From an uncultured Candidatus Peregrinibacteria bacterium (GTDB taxonomy: Bacteria > Patescibacteriota > Gracilibacteria > UBA1369), in assembly GCA_937858825.1 (NCBI GenBank), contig CALMAI010000027.1, positions 1-64,000 of the forward strand: 64,000 bases of DNA, in the 5' to 3' direction. A program made the translations under genes and the position numbers. Positions within the stretch are counted from its first letter, which is position 1; each line of letters starts with the position of its first letter. Below are positions 18,536 to 27,298 of this stretch, one piece after another. Under the pieces are notes generated by a model. That model was given only the letters and a program-made list of their open reading frames with translations. It was not told where the DNA came from and made no database searches.

Positions 18536-19438
18536 ATGAAAAAGCTTATTTTGATTGACGGAAATGCAATTTTCCATCGTGCATATCATTCTCTACCTCC
18601 TTTTAAGACCAGCAAAGGCGAAACCACCAATGCTATCTACGGATTTGTCCGCATGCTCATTGAGCTCTACATGAATGAACAACCGGACTATTTGGGAATT
18701 GCCTGGGACAGAAAAGCTCCAACTTTCCGCAAAAAAATGTTCGACGACTACAAGGCAACCCGTTCAGCACCACCGGAAGACCTCTATCCGCAGCTCCCCC
18801 GCCTCAAAGAGATTGTTGAAGCTTTCCGCATTCCACAGCTGGAAAAAGATGGATTCGAAGCCGACGATCTCCTTGGAACCGCCGCTCACAAAGCCGAACA
18901 GGAAGAAGGAGTGGACATCACTATCCTCACCGGCGACCAGGACGCCTTCCAGCTCGTCTCTCCAAAAACCACTGTTATGACACCTATAAAAGGTGTTACT
19001 CAGGTCAAACGCTACAAAGCAGCCGAAGTGGAAGAAAAGTTCGGCGTCCGTCCGGACCAGATTATTGACTACAAAGCCATTAGCGGAGACACATCCGACA
19101 ATATTCCCGGAGTGCCCGGTATTGGACCAAAAGGAGCATCAGAACTGCTCCAGAAATACGGAGATCTGGACAATATCTACGATCACCTGGAGGAGCTCAA
19201 GCCAGGGCACAAATCAAAACTGGAAGACAACAGAGAGAGTGCGTACATGAGTCAAAAACTTGCAACTATTGACTGCGATGCTCCCCTAGAATTCAAACTG
19301 GAGGACTATTCCGTCCATGACATTGACTATCCAGCCGTCGAAAAACTGTTTGATGAACTCGAATTTAACTCCCTCACCCGCAAACTCGACCAACTCAAAG
19401 ACACCATCCGTCCGGAGGCGCAGCAGGCACTATTTTAA
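18536..19438 (+). CDS. Stand-alone 5'-3' exonuclease (PolA N-terminal type)
   Basis: 300 residues covering only the FEN-like nuclease of DNA polymerase I. LILIDGNAIFHRAY holds the first acidic metal ligand, EADDLLGT and TGDQDAFQLV hold further ligands, and SGDTSDNIPGVPGIGPKGA is the helix-3-turn DNA-binding motif. No polymerase domain follows; the gene ends near the ftsA promoter. It would remove RNA primers and flaps during replication and repair. Confidence 0.92.
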   Translation: MKKLILIDGNAIFHRAYHSLPPFKTSKGETTNAIYGFVRMLIELYMNEQPDYLGIAWDRKAPTFRKKMFDDYKATRSAPPEDLYPQLPRLKEIVEAFRIPQLEKDGFEADDLLGTAAHKAEQEEGVDITILTGDQDAFQLVSPKTTVMTPIKGVTQVKRYKAAEVEEKFGVRPDQIIDYKAISGDTSDNIPGVPGIGPKGASELLQKYGDLDNIYDHLEELKPGHKSKLEDNRESAYMSQKLATIDCDAPLEFKLEDYSVHDIDYPAVEKLFDELEFNSLTRKLDQLKDTIRPEAQQALF

Positions 19439-19452
19439 GTATGCGGAAAACA

Positions 19453-19481
19453 TTGCGAAAATCCGGTCTATATACTATATT
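19453..19481 (+). promoter_or_regulatory. ftsA: Promoter of ftsA
   Basis: TTGCGA (19453-19458), 17-bp spacer, TATATT (19476-19481), about 35 bases before the ATG of ftsA. Confidence 0.55.
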
Positions 19482-19515
19482 CCTATCAGTCTCTTTTTCA
19501 TAAAATCATCAATAA

Positions 19516-20754
19516 ATGCCGAAAGCGAGAGTAATCGCTAGCCTCGATATTGGAAGCTCAAAGATCCGAACCGTCGTTGGCACACTCGAAGAAAAATCAC
19601 CTGTGCCAAATATTATCGGCGTTGGAATCGCACCATCAACCGGCCTTCGAAAAGGATCGGTTATTGACGTAGAAGAAACCATTAGCAGCATCTCATCTTC
19701 ATTGGAAGATGCGGAACGAATGGCAGGAGAGCCGATCAACCACGTATTCCTTGGAATCGGTGGGAATCACATTGAATCCATTAACTCAAAGGGAGTTATT
19801 GCCGTTTCAAACGCCACAAACGAAATCACAGAAGACGACGTGGATCGTGTTTTGGAAGCAGCACAAGCCGTTTCTATCCCAGGAAACCGCCGAATTCTGC
19901 GCATTATTCCAAAATCATTCACAGTCGACGAACAAAAAGGAATCAAATACCCGGTAGGAATGACAGGAATCCGCCTGGAAGTGGATGCCCACATCATCAC
20001 TGGATTGGTTCCAAGCGTTAAAAATATTGAAAAATGTGTATTACAAGCCGGTGTGGATATCGATGACATCATCCCTTCTTGCCTTGCTGCATCAGAAGCA
20101 GTCCTTTCAAAGCGGCAAAAAGAGCTTGGAGTTGTTGTAGTGGATATTGGATCAGGGGGAACAGCAGTCAGCGTCTTTGAAGAAGGAACAACCCTGCACA
20201 CAGCAATCCTCCCGGCAGGAGGAGAAAACGTCACCAACGACATTGCTATTGGACTGCGAACCTCAATCGACACCGCGGAAAAGATTAAAATTGAATACGG
20301 AACCTGCAATCCTGCAGACGTGAACGACCGGGAAATTATTGATCTCTCACTCATTTCAAAAATCGACACCCAGAAAGTTTCCAAGAAACTTATGGCAGAA
20401 ATCATTCAGGCCCGATACCACGAAATCTTTGTACTGGTAAAAGACGAGCTCGCAAAGATTCACCGCGACGGCATGCTCCCGGCAGGAGTTGTGCTTACCG
20501 GTGCTGGTGTGAAAATGCCAGGAACAATCGACCTTGCGCGCGAAACACTCAACCTTCCGGTACAGATTGGATTCCCTCAAAACTTTGATGGAGTGGTCGA
20601 CAAAATCGACGACCCAGCTTATGCTACTGCTATAGGTTTGATCCTTTGGGGATCACGCCTTGAGCACCGAACCTATGGCTTCTCACTCAAAGGACTCGAC
20701 TTTAGAAAGGCTATGGGTGGTATGAAAGATTGGGTTAAGAACTTGTTTCCCTAG
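19516..20754 (+). CDS. ftsA: Cell division protein FtsA
   Basis: 412 residues of actin fold. Phosphate loops are LDIGSSKIRTVVG near the start and VVDIGSGGTAVSVF near residue 208. The 1C subdomain (about 85-165) that marks FtsA is present, and the C-terminus GGMKDWVKNLFP is the amphipathic helix that anchors FtsA, and through it FtsZ, to the membrane. Gene order ftsA-ftsZ is conserved. No Shine-Dalgarno sequence is seen. Confidence 0.95.
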   Translation: MPKARVIASLDIGSSKIRTVVGTLEEKSPVPNIIGVGIAPSTGLRKGSVIDVEETISSISSSLEDAERMAGEPINHVFLGIGGNHIESINSKGVIAVSNATNEITEDDVDRVLEAAQAVSIPGNRRILRIIPKSFTVDEQKGIKYPVGMTGIRLEVDAHIITGLVPSVKNIEKCVLQAGVDIDDIIPSCLAASEAVLSKRQKELGVVVVDIGSGGTAVSVFEEGTTLHTAILPAGGENVTNDIAIGLRTSIDTAEKIKIEYGTCNPADVNDREIIDLSLISKIDTQKVSKKLMAEIIQARYHEIFVLVKDELAKIHRDGMLPAGVVLTGAGVKMPGTIDLARETLNLPVQIGFPQNFDGVVDKIDDPAYATAIGLILWGSRLEHRTYGFSLKGLDFRKAMGGMKDWVKNLFP

Positions 20755-20780
20755 GCAAGACAGAACATTAAAAAATCTTC

Positions 20781-20809
20781 TTGACATTTTATCAAGTGAC
20801 GGGTAAAAA
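20781..20809 (+). promoter_or_regulatory. ftsZ: Promoter of ftsZ
   Basis: TTGACA (20781-20786), 17-bp spacer, TAAAAA (20804-20809), between ftsA and ftsZ, so ftsZ can be expressed on its own. Confidence 0.5.
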
Positions 20810-20852
20810 TAGTAATCCACTTAAAAAATAAGTACTCTTTACGTACCCTCCT

Positions 20853-22088
20853 ATGGCTACCAATCATCAAAAAGACTCGCTTCGAAATCTCTTTTCAGGA
20901 TCGGGTTCATCACAAACAGGTAAGCGCACACAAGAAGTCGTGCCAGAAGTAAGCCCAATTGCTCTTATTAAAGTAGTTGGTGTTGGTGGTGCCGGTGGAA
21001 ACGCTTTGAATCGAATGATCAAATCGAATCTCCGTGGCATCGAATTTATTGCAGTGAATACAGATGCTCAAGCACTCTATCACTCAGAAGCACCAACAAA
21101 GATCAACATTGGTAAAGCCACAACACGAGGACTCGGAGCTGGTTCAAACCCAGACATTGGACGACAAGCTGCTGAAGAGTCAGCAGAAGAGATTCGACAA
21201 CAATTGGAAGGTGCAGACATGGTCTTCATCACAGCCGGTATGGGAGGAGGAACCGGTACAGGTGCAGGTCCTGTTATTGCAGACATTGCCAAAGAAATGG
21301 GAGTTCTGACCGTTGGAGTGGTAACGAGACCATTCTCATTCGAAGGACACCGACGAATCCAACAGGCAGAAGACGGGATTGAGAATTTGAAGAACAAGGT
21401 AGATACACTCATCACCATCCCAAACGACAAGATTCTTTCTATTATCGACAAGAAAACACCACTTACAGAAGCGTTCACCGTTTGTGACGACGTACTTCGG
21501 CAGGGTGTACAAGGTATTGCCGACTTGATCACCGTTCACGGAATGATCAACGTTGACTTTGCCGACGTGAAGACCGTCATGGAAAACGCCGGATCAGCCC
21601 TTATGGGTATTGGATACGGAGCTGGAGAAAACCGGGCACTCGAAGCTGCGAAAGCCGCTATCGAAAGTCCACTTCTTGAGCTTTCAATCGACGGTGCGAA
21701 GGGAGTTCTCTTCAACATCACTGGTGGAAACGACCTCAGCATGTTCGAAGTAGACGAAGCAGCCAAGATTATTACCGAAGCTGCAGACCCGGATGCCAAC
21801 ATCATCTTTGGTGCAGTTATCAACGATTCATACACAGGAGAAATCAAGATTACTGTTGTAGCAACAGGATTCGACGAATCACTCCGATCAGGAACTTCTG
21901 TACTCCGACAACACTCAGCACTTGGAGGATCATTCAGCAGCAACCCACTCGGAAAATCTTCGACTTCTACTCCAGCCAATCCAACTGCTACTCCAACCAA
22001 CGGAGCAGACAAAGACATGAAATCAAACCAACCAGTACAAGAAAGCGAACTCGACATCCCGGCATTCATCCGAAAAAAGATGAACTAG
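20853..22088 (+). CDS. ftsZ: Cell division GTPase FtsZ
   Basis: 411 residues. [13 protein letters not shown] binds the nucleotide, [13 protein letters not shown] is the tubulin signature loop, and the T7-loop region falls in [12 protein letters not shown] variable linker rich in Ser/Thr/Asn follows residue ~360, and the last residues [13 protein letters not shown] form the conserved C-terminal peptide that binds FtsA. It polymerises into the division ring. The sequence before the ATG is CCCTCCT, the opposite of a Shine-Dalgarno sequence. Confidence 0.97.
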   Translation: MATNHQKDSLRNLFSGSGSSQTGKRTQEVVPEVSPIALIKVVGVGGAGGNALNRMIKSNLRGIEFIAVNTDAQALYHSEAPTKINIGKATTRGLGAGSNPDIGRQAAEESAEEIRQQLEGADMVFITAGMGGGTGTGAGPVIADIAKEMGVLTVGVVTRPFSFEGHRRIQQAEDGIENLKNKVDTLITIPNDKILSIIDKKTPLTEAFTVCDDVLRQGVQGIADLITVHGMINVDFADVKTVMENAGSALMGIGYGAGENRALEAAKAAIESPLLELSIDGAKGVLFNITGGNDLSMFEVDEAAKIITEAADPDANIIFGAVINDSYTGEIKITVVATGFDESLRSGTSVLRQHSALGGSFSSNPLGKSSTSTPANPTATPTNGADKDMKSNQPVQESELDIPAFIRKKMN

Positions 22089-22114
22089 CCCACGCGAAGA
22101 TCAGCAAAACAATC

Positions 22115-22152
22115 AAAAAGCCCGCCATCCCAAAAAGATCGCGGGCTTTTTT
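22115..22152. terminator. Terminator after ftsZ
   Basis: AAAAAGCCCGC (22115-22125) pairs with GCGGGCTTTTTT (22141-22152) around a 15-base loop; A- and T-runs on both sides allow termination of ftsZ and of the convergent gene. Confidence 0.85.
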
Positions 22153-22156
22153 CTTT

Positions 22157-23044
22157 CTATGAAGTCCCTTCTCCTCCGCCCTCTCCTTCTTCAAATTTAT
22201 GCAACAGAGCAATCGCCCCCTTATGCTGCTCCATCATGGCAACCTTCTTTTTCTGGACTATATATCGATCATAAAATGCCTGCCGATCATCAGCCTTAAA
22301 ATGGCCCTTTTGCATTTCCACCTCCGAAACAGCCGACGCTTCTTTGTATTCCTCCATTTTTTTCTGTTCTTCCAGCAGCTTGGTTTCAAATCTCTTCTTC
22401 ACATCCACAATATTCTTATTGAAAGCATCAAGAAGCACTTTTCTTTTTTGTTTCAATCCATCTAATTGATCCTTCCAAGCTTCTACCTTCTTTCGCGCGT
22501 CATTCTCCATATCTTTTGGCAGGCCGGGAAGAGCCATTTCGGCATCATCAATCACGGCCTCCAGGTCCTGAATCAGATCTGAAGCATCCATTGCAGCAGA
22601 AAGAACCTCATCAGTATTATCAAAAACTTTCAAAATATCCTCTTCTGTTTCAAGTGGAGAAGCGAATGGCTTAGCGGAAGCCAAGGCCTTATCAGTACTT
22701 TCGATATTAAAACCGGCAACCTTAGTTTGTGCTGTTGTATAGTCAAGAATAGATTTGTACCGGATCTCATAATTTTCCTTCGCAATGCGCAGGTTTTCAT
22801 GAGCAGTCTCCCAGTCTCTGTTAAGAGCATCAATGTAAGGATTGGCTTGATCAGAAGGCATTTTCGTATCAATTACCCATTTAGTATGCCGGTCCCGAAC
22901 ACCATCAACAGCCGCTTTTGCCTGAGTTACTAACTCATCGATATTTTGAATATCCTTCTTGGGATCCAGTTGAGATTCCAGATTCTCTTTAATCTGAACA
23001 AATTCACTTTGTGCCGAAGGCGTAGATGGCTTTTCTCCACTCAT
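22157..23044 (-). CDS. Hypothetical coiled-coil protein
   Basis: 295 residues, soluble, almost wholly helical with long heptad stretches (~15-120 and ~185-285) and a Gly/Glu-rich tail. No known domain. It is the last gene of a four-gene minus-strand operon (25261 to 22157), spaced 9 bases from the gene before it, and ends at the bidirectional terminator behind ftsZ. A structural role is a guess. Confidence 0.65.
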   Translation of the reverse strand: MSGEKPSTPSAQSEFVQIKENLESQLDPKKDIQNIDELVTQAKAAVDGVRDRHTKWVIDTKMPSDQANPYIDALNRDWETAHENLRIAKENYEIRYKSILDYTTAQTKVAGFNIESTDKALASAKPFASPLETEEDILKVFDNTDEVLSAAMDASDLIQDLEAVIDDAEMALPGLPKDMENDARKKVEAWKDQLDGLKQKRKVLLDAFNKNIVDVKKRFETKLLEEQKKMEEYKEASAVSEVEMQKGHFKADDRQAFYDRYIVQKKKVAMMEQHKGAIALLHKFEEGEGGGEGTS

Positions 23045-23053
23045 AAATAAAGT

Positions 23054-23365
23054 TTAAGAATCAAAAGTATCCAGCATGTTTTCTATTTTTTCCACTTCAT
23101 CTTCACGTTCCTGCTGTTCACTTACATGAAGAAATTTTCGTTTTTCCTGCTCGGCCTTCACTTCAAAAGTTCTCAAAGTTTCTTCATGAGAATGTGTCAG
23201 CTCCCGTTGGGCAGCAAGAATGCCACGTCTCTCAGTAACAAAAATCTGCATATATTGTTCACGTTCCTGTCCTTCAGATTTCATAATTTTCTTCTGGAGA
23301 TCTTTACTCAGGCGGGAAAAAGCCTCTGATTCCTCCAAAAGCTGCTGGTATTGAGTATCATTCAT
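23054..23365 (-). CDS. Hypothetical small coiled-coil protein
   Basis: 103 residues, Glu/Gln/Arg-rich, predicted to be one long helix, with no recognised domain. It is separated from the next genes of the operon by 9 bases (23044) and 3 bases (23369), so it is translated with them. The composition suggests a partner that assembles by coiled-coil contacts. Confidence 0.6.
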   Translation of the reverse strand: MNDTQYQQLLEESEAFSRLSKDLQKKIMKSEGQEREQYMQIFVTERRGILAAQRELTHSHEETLRTFEVKAEQEKRKFLHVSEQQEREDEVEKIENMLDTFDS

Positions 23366-23368
23366 GAT

Positions 23369-23731
23369 TTAAAAGAGACCAAGAAATTTCTTCTTTTGCT
23401 TCTGATCTTTTGACTGCGAATCTCCTTCATCCAGACGATCCAAAAGCGCTTCAGGGTTTTCCTCAGCACTTGTAACTCGCTCTTTATCTTCCAGGAAGGC
23501 TCGGCGTAAATCCTTTTCCGCCTCTTTCAAATCGAGCATCATACCAGCAAAATCCGGCTGTGGAGCCGCTGCTTCTTCACGAAGAATACCAATAGTTTCC
23601 TGCATTTCCTCCTCACTGGCTTTCATGAGTGAAGCAATCATCTCTTGTCGCGCCTGCGGTTGCATCTCCTGAAAGGTCGGAGAAACGGCGAGTAGGCTCT
23701 TCAATTCTTGTTGTAGGTCAGCAATAGCCAT
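23369..23731 (-). CDS. Hypothetical small helical protein
   Basis: 120 residues, helical, with an acidic middle and a charged C-terminus ending QKQKKKFLGLF, a short basic-hydrophobic tail that might touch the membrane (inference). No known family. It is second in the operon, 18 bases after the 503-residue protein. Confidence 0.6.
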   Translation of the reverse strand: MAIADLQQELKSLLAVSPTFQEMQPQARQEMIASLMKASEEEMQETIGILREEAAAPQPDFAGMMLDLKEAEKDLRRAFLEDKERVTSAEENPEALLDRLDEGDSQSKDQKQKKKFLGLF

Positions 23732-23749
23732 GCATCTTCAAATTAAAAA

Positions 23750-25261
23750 CTACGCAGTAGCAGTATCGATTTTGACTTCACCCTGAGCGTATCGGAGATT
23801 TTTCTCGGCTTGAGCTTTATCGCCAGCCTTTTCTACAGGACCCCAGGCGACCTTATTACCTGAAATTTCAACAAAATGCCGATCCCCAGTGGCACCGGTT
23901 CCCTCCATTCGTCGGGTATCAATACCATTGGCTTTGGCAATTTTCCCAATCTCTTCTGCCATACCTTGAATAATCTTCGGCATGTCCCCAACTTGAGGAG
24001 CGGAAGCCGCCAGAATAAGATCTTTTGCCAGCTTGTTAATACGCTTTTTAGCGACTTCTTTCTTTTCCACATCACTTGCTGAAACCTGCTCTGGAACAAC
24101 ATCAGCAGTCACCATCAAAGTTGTTCCTTCATCCCCCTCTTCAAAAGGAGACCGGGATACCTCTTTATCACCCTTCATTTGAACAACATACAACTTTTCA
24201 TCAGCATCCTTCACAACCGCGCGATTATCACCAATTTCAATTCGTGATCCAACAGGAGCAGAGATTTTGAGCCATTCAACATCCTTTTGGAATTTTTTAC
24301 GATTCTTTTCAAGCTTCGCCTGTTCCTTTCGCCCTTCAGTTTCAGTCATGAATTTCACTTCAACTTTGCTTTCCGTATCAAGACGGAAGGTCGCTTCCTG
24401 GCGAATATCCTTTACCTCTGGATTGCCGGCAGCTTCACCAGTAATCCAATATTCAACACGAACAGCCTGTCCATCACTTGAAGGAGTCACGACCGCACGG
24501 ATCAGGCCATCATTGGCCATTTCCTCAACATACAGCGGAGAATCCTTCTTAATTTCAATCTGTCGGCCAGCACACTTTGTCAAAAGAGCCTGAACATCAA
24601 CCCGTCCATCCTGCCGTTTCACAACAGCAATAAGACTTGATTGAACTTTTTCATCATTAGTCGCCTCCTTTACCTCTGGAGCATCTTCCGGCTCAGGTTG
24701 TACCTCTTCTTCCTCTTCCATTTTCAATTCAGCCATTTTCCCAGGAGTCATTTCCTTATTCAAAGGATCGAAAATCTTTGATCCATAAAGATCAGTATCA
24801 GAAAGATCCTTCATAGTATCGTTAATAGTCGAAACAGCCGCGCTAATACGGGTGAGAACAATTCGGTTAGAGTCCTCTTTTGCGGCAATCGCATCCTTCA
24901 TAAGATTCAGTCCCTGAACCAGAGTCTGAACAGCATTAACAGCCTTTTCTCCCATACCTGCTGCTTCATATTTTGCCTTTAGTTCATCATTAAACTCAGT
25001 CGTACTAATACTGACCTTCATATCTTCAGAAAGCCCTTCATTATAAAATTTCTCCATGTCACCAAGAAATCCTTTAATGTTGTTTTCAAAACGTTCAACC
25101 TCTTTCTTCATGTGATCCAGACTTGGAACTTCATCCATAGTCTCTTTTGATTTTGGAGCTTCCTGTGGAGCTGAACTTGGCTTTTCACCAGCAAAAAACA
25201 CTGGTCGGGCAAAGCCAATCAAGGTCTCTTTTCCAAGGAAATTACAAGTAAACTTTTTCAT
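23750..25261 (-). CDS. Hypothetical protein with leader-like N-terminus
   Basis: 503 residues. The N-terminus (MKKFTCNFLGKETLIGFARP, then VFFAGEKPSSAPQ) resembles that of the 772-residue protein at 29890 (GPRFVYEGGPSENP): a short semi-hydrophobic start, then a [FR]V[YF].G..PS..P-like motif. A helical region (~45-190) is followed by a beta-rich domain (~205-400) and a helical end with HFVEISGNKVAWGPVEKAG. No catalytic motif is recognised. It is first in the operon running to 22157. Confidence 0.65.
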   Translation of the reverse strand: MKKFTCNFLGKETLIGFARPVFFAGEKPSSAPQEAPKSKETMDEVPSLDHMKKEVERFENNIKGFLGDMEKFYNEGLSEDMKVSISTTEFNDELKAKYEAAGMGEKAVNAVQTLVQGLNLMKDAIAAKEDSNRIVLTRISAAVSTINDTMKDLSDTDLYGSKIFDPLNKEMTPGKMAELKMEEEEEVQPEPEDAPEVKEATNDEKVQSSLIAVVKRQDGRVDVQALLTKCAGRQIEIKKDSPLYVEEMANDGLIRAVVTPSSDGQAVRVEYWITGEAAGNPEVKDIRQEATFRLDTESKVEVKFMTETEGRKEQAKLEKNRKKFQKDVEWLKISAPVGSRIEIGDNRAVVKDADEKLYVVQMKGDKEVSRSPFEEGDEGTTLMVTADVVPEQVSASDVEKKEVAKKRINKLAKDLILAASAPQVGDMPKIIQGMAEEIGKIAKANGIDTRRMEGTGATGDRHFVEISGNKVAWGPVEKAGDKAQAEKNLRYAQGEVKIDTATA

Positions 25262-25296
25262 ATTTATTTTGGTTTAGGAAATTTTTAAATCCCTTA

Positions 25297-25302
25297 ATTA
25301 TA
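25297..25302 (-). promoter_or_regulatory. -10 element of the coiled-coil operon
   Basis: A perfect TATAAT on the minus strand (25302-25297), about 36 bases before the ATG at 25261. No convincing -35 is seen at 16-18 bp. Confidence 0.4.
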
Positions 25303-25306
25303 GCAC

Positions 25307-25338
25307 AAAAAAGCCTTCCAAGAAAGCCCTCCAAAGGC
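25307..25338 (-). terminator. Terminator of the C26 peptidase gene
   Basis: On the minus strand GCCTT (25338-25334) pairs with AAGGC (25317-25313), followed by six T (25312-25307), just after the stop of the gene at 25345. Confidence 0.6.
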
Positions 25339-25344
25339 AAATTT

Positions 25345-26088
25345 CTATTCGCACCAACTCAACCACAATTGAAACAACTCCCCATTTTCTGGATGAGCCA
25401 AATCCAGTTCCGGGTGCCATTGCAATCCCAAAATTCCTTTATCCTTCAACGAATACGCCTCAATCAAGCTGTCTGGACTCCGGGCTTCTGCCTGTAGCTC
25501 TTTGGCCAGAGCATCCACTCCCTGATGATGATAACTATTCACATTCATCCGGTCTTTTTCATACACAGAACGCAAAAGTCCACCCTCTTCCAGAATCACA
25601 TCATGAAAACACTCTTCCATATTTTCGAGCGAAAAATCATCAGAATTCTCATCTTTATACGCAATGTGATCAATAAAACCCTCCTCTTTCGAAAGCTCCT
25701 GATGAAGCGTTCCGCCAAGAACCACATTAATCAGCTGCATCCCACGACAAAGTCCCAGCATGGGAATCCCTCTTTCATAACAGATTTTTACCAGAGCCAC
25801 CTCAAAAATATCCCGATGCCGTTGAACCTTTTTGGCCGATTTCCCCTCCTGATTATACCAGGAAGGACACACATCGCTCCCACCCTGCAAAATCATCCCG
25901 GAAACATCTTCCAGGTAATGGTCAGCCACTTTTAAGGCTTCCTCCATACTATCCAGCTGTGTATGCGCAAAAGGCATAATCGGCAGAAAATCCTGGTCGA
26001 TCAAATAGTCCGTCACCGATGTAATTGCATGTGCGCGAACCTGCTTCTCAAATTGAGAAAATCGGGGCGGAATAAGTATTTTTCGCAT
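25345..26088 (-). CDS. Class I glutamine amidotransferase-like hydrolase, peptidase C26 (PuuD-like)
   Basis: 247 residues. GMILQGGSDVCPSWY and the nucleophile elbow LGLCRGMQLINVVLGGTLHQ carry the catalytic Cys; LGLQWHPEL carries the His and Glu of the triad. This is the gamma-glutamyl-gamma-aminobutyrate hydrolase type, which cleaves gamma-glutamyl bonds without a synthetase partner. In bacteria with a FemAB-like gene next door (divergent, 26150) a role in peptidoglycan or gamma-glutamyl peptide turnover is possible but not shown. Confidence 0.85.
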   Translation of the reverse strand: MRKILIPPRFSQFEKQVRAHAITSVTDYLIDQDFLPIMPFAHTQLDSMEEALKVADHYLEDVSGMILQGGSDVCPSWYNQEGKSAKKVQRHRDIFEVALVKICYERGIPMLGLCRGMQLINVVLGGTLHQELSKEEGFIDHIAYKDENSDDFSLENMEECFHDVILEEGGLLRSVYEKDRMNVNSYHHQGVDALAKELQAEARSPDSLIEAYSLKDKGILGLQWHPELDLAHPENGELFQLWLSWCE

Positions 26089-26149
26089 GAGCTGGAGCAG
26101 AAATTATGGTAAGGTGGCGGATGGACCCCAATTATTCAAAGTCATCAAC

Positions 26150-27145
26150 ATGAGTCTGACGGTAAGTGAAGCAAAAAATCCCGAGTCGTTCAACAAATGT
26201 GTAAAAAATCATCCCCTCGGTACTGTACACCAATTATGGGAATGGGGCGAGTTTCAGGCAAAATCAGCGAATCGCGACCAGTTTTGGGCACTCCAGCTGG
26301 AAGAAAATGGATCGATTACCGGCACAGCATTGGTTATCCGCCAACGCCTTCCATTTGGCAAAAATTGGCTCTATTGCCCACGTGGACCCCTTCTTGACTA
26401 CTCAAAAAAAGAGCACGTTCAGACACTTTTCAGTCACATTCAAACCCTTGCTAAAAAAGAAAACAGCCTTTTTTTAAGGTGGGATCCGCCCCTTACCTCG
26501 TTAGAGGAAGGGAAGCAGGCTATTACTCAAACCCAATCCCGCCCCGCGCATGCCCACTACCAACCGGAAAGCACGCTCATCGTTGATTTAACAGCCCCAG
26601 AAGAGGAAATCCTGGCACAAATGAAGTCCAAGGGCAGATACAACATAAAAGTTGCCCAAAAACATGGTGTAACCATCACCGAATCACATGACATAGAAGC
26701 TTTTTACAGCCTCTTCAAAGAAACCACATCTCGCGACGATTTTAGCGGCCACCCACTCACATATTACCAAAACATGGTCAAAGCCACCGGGGCCAGATTG
26801 TTCCTGGCAATGTATGAAAACAAACCTATTGCCGGTGCCATCGTCACCTATTTCAATAAAACCGCCACCTACTATTACGGCGCCTCATCCGACCAAAACC
26901 GTAATGTTATGGCACCGTATCTGCTCCACTGGCACATCATGCAGGATGCCAAAAATCAGGGCTACACCGAATACGATCTCTTTGGAATCGCACCAGAAAA
27001 CGCCAAAAACCACCCCTGGCAGGGTGTTACCAGCTTCAAGCTCAAATTCGGTGGCACACGAATCAACTACATCGATGCCCAGGAAATCGTCTACCAACCC
27101 CTCTGGTTCTGGATCATGAAAATCGTCAAAAAACTACGACGATAA
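26150..27145 (+). CDS. FemAB-like peptidoglycan bridge aminoacyltransferase
   Basis: 331 residues from the ATG at 26150; a frame start at 26087 overlaps the divergent gene and adds a non-homologous tail. Two GNAT-like halves are visible. The second has MKSKGRYNIKVAQKHGVTI and YYGASSDQNRNVMAPYLLHW with YDLFGIAP, the Fem signature. These enzymes add amino acids from aminoacyl-tRNA to the lipid II stem peptide. It is near other wall genes (murB, murD, murI) of the window but not in an operon with them. Confidence 0.85.
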   Translation: MSLTVSEAKNPESFNKCVKNHPLGTVHQLWEWGEFQAKSANRDQFWALQLEENGSITGTALVIRQRLPFGKNWLYCPRGPLLDYSKKEHVQTLFSHIQTLAKKENSLFLRWDPPLTSLEEGKQAITQTQSRPAHAHYQPESTLIVDLTAPEEEILAQMKSKGRYNIKVAQKHGVTITESHDIEAFYSLFKETTSRDDFSGHPLTYYQNMVKATGARLFLAMYENKPIAGAIVTYFNKTATYYYGASSDQNRNVMAPYLLHWHIMQDAKNQGYTEYDLFGIAPENAKNHPWQGVTSFKLKFGGTRINYIDAQEIVYQPLWFWIMKIVKKLRR

Positions 27146-27289
27146 CTATGCTTCAAACTGGTCCAGCTGTTCCAAAAACGCTTCAGCCTTTTGTCGCAAC
27201 TCTTCATAGCTCTTAAGAGCCTTTTCATTTTCAGCATGCATCGTATTCACCATCTCTAATCCCAGTTGTAAAAGTTTGTCGTCCTTCAT
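27146..27289 (-). CDS. Small coiled-coil protein, 47 residues
   Basis: An ATG at 27289 opens 47 codons up to TAG at 27146, directly abutting the convergent FemAB gene. The product begins MKDDKLLQLGLEMVNTMHAE and is one continuous charged helix with heptads. It follows the 856-residue gene by 9 bases in the same direction and looks like the last gene of that operon. No family recognised. Confidence 0.55.
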   Translation of the reverse strand: MKDDKLLQLGLEMVNTMHAENEKALKSYEELRQKAEAFLEQLDQFEA

Positions 27290-27298
27290 CTTCAAAAA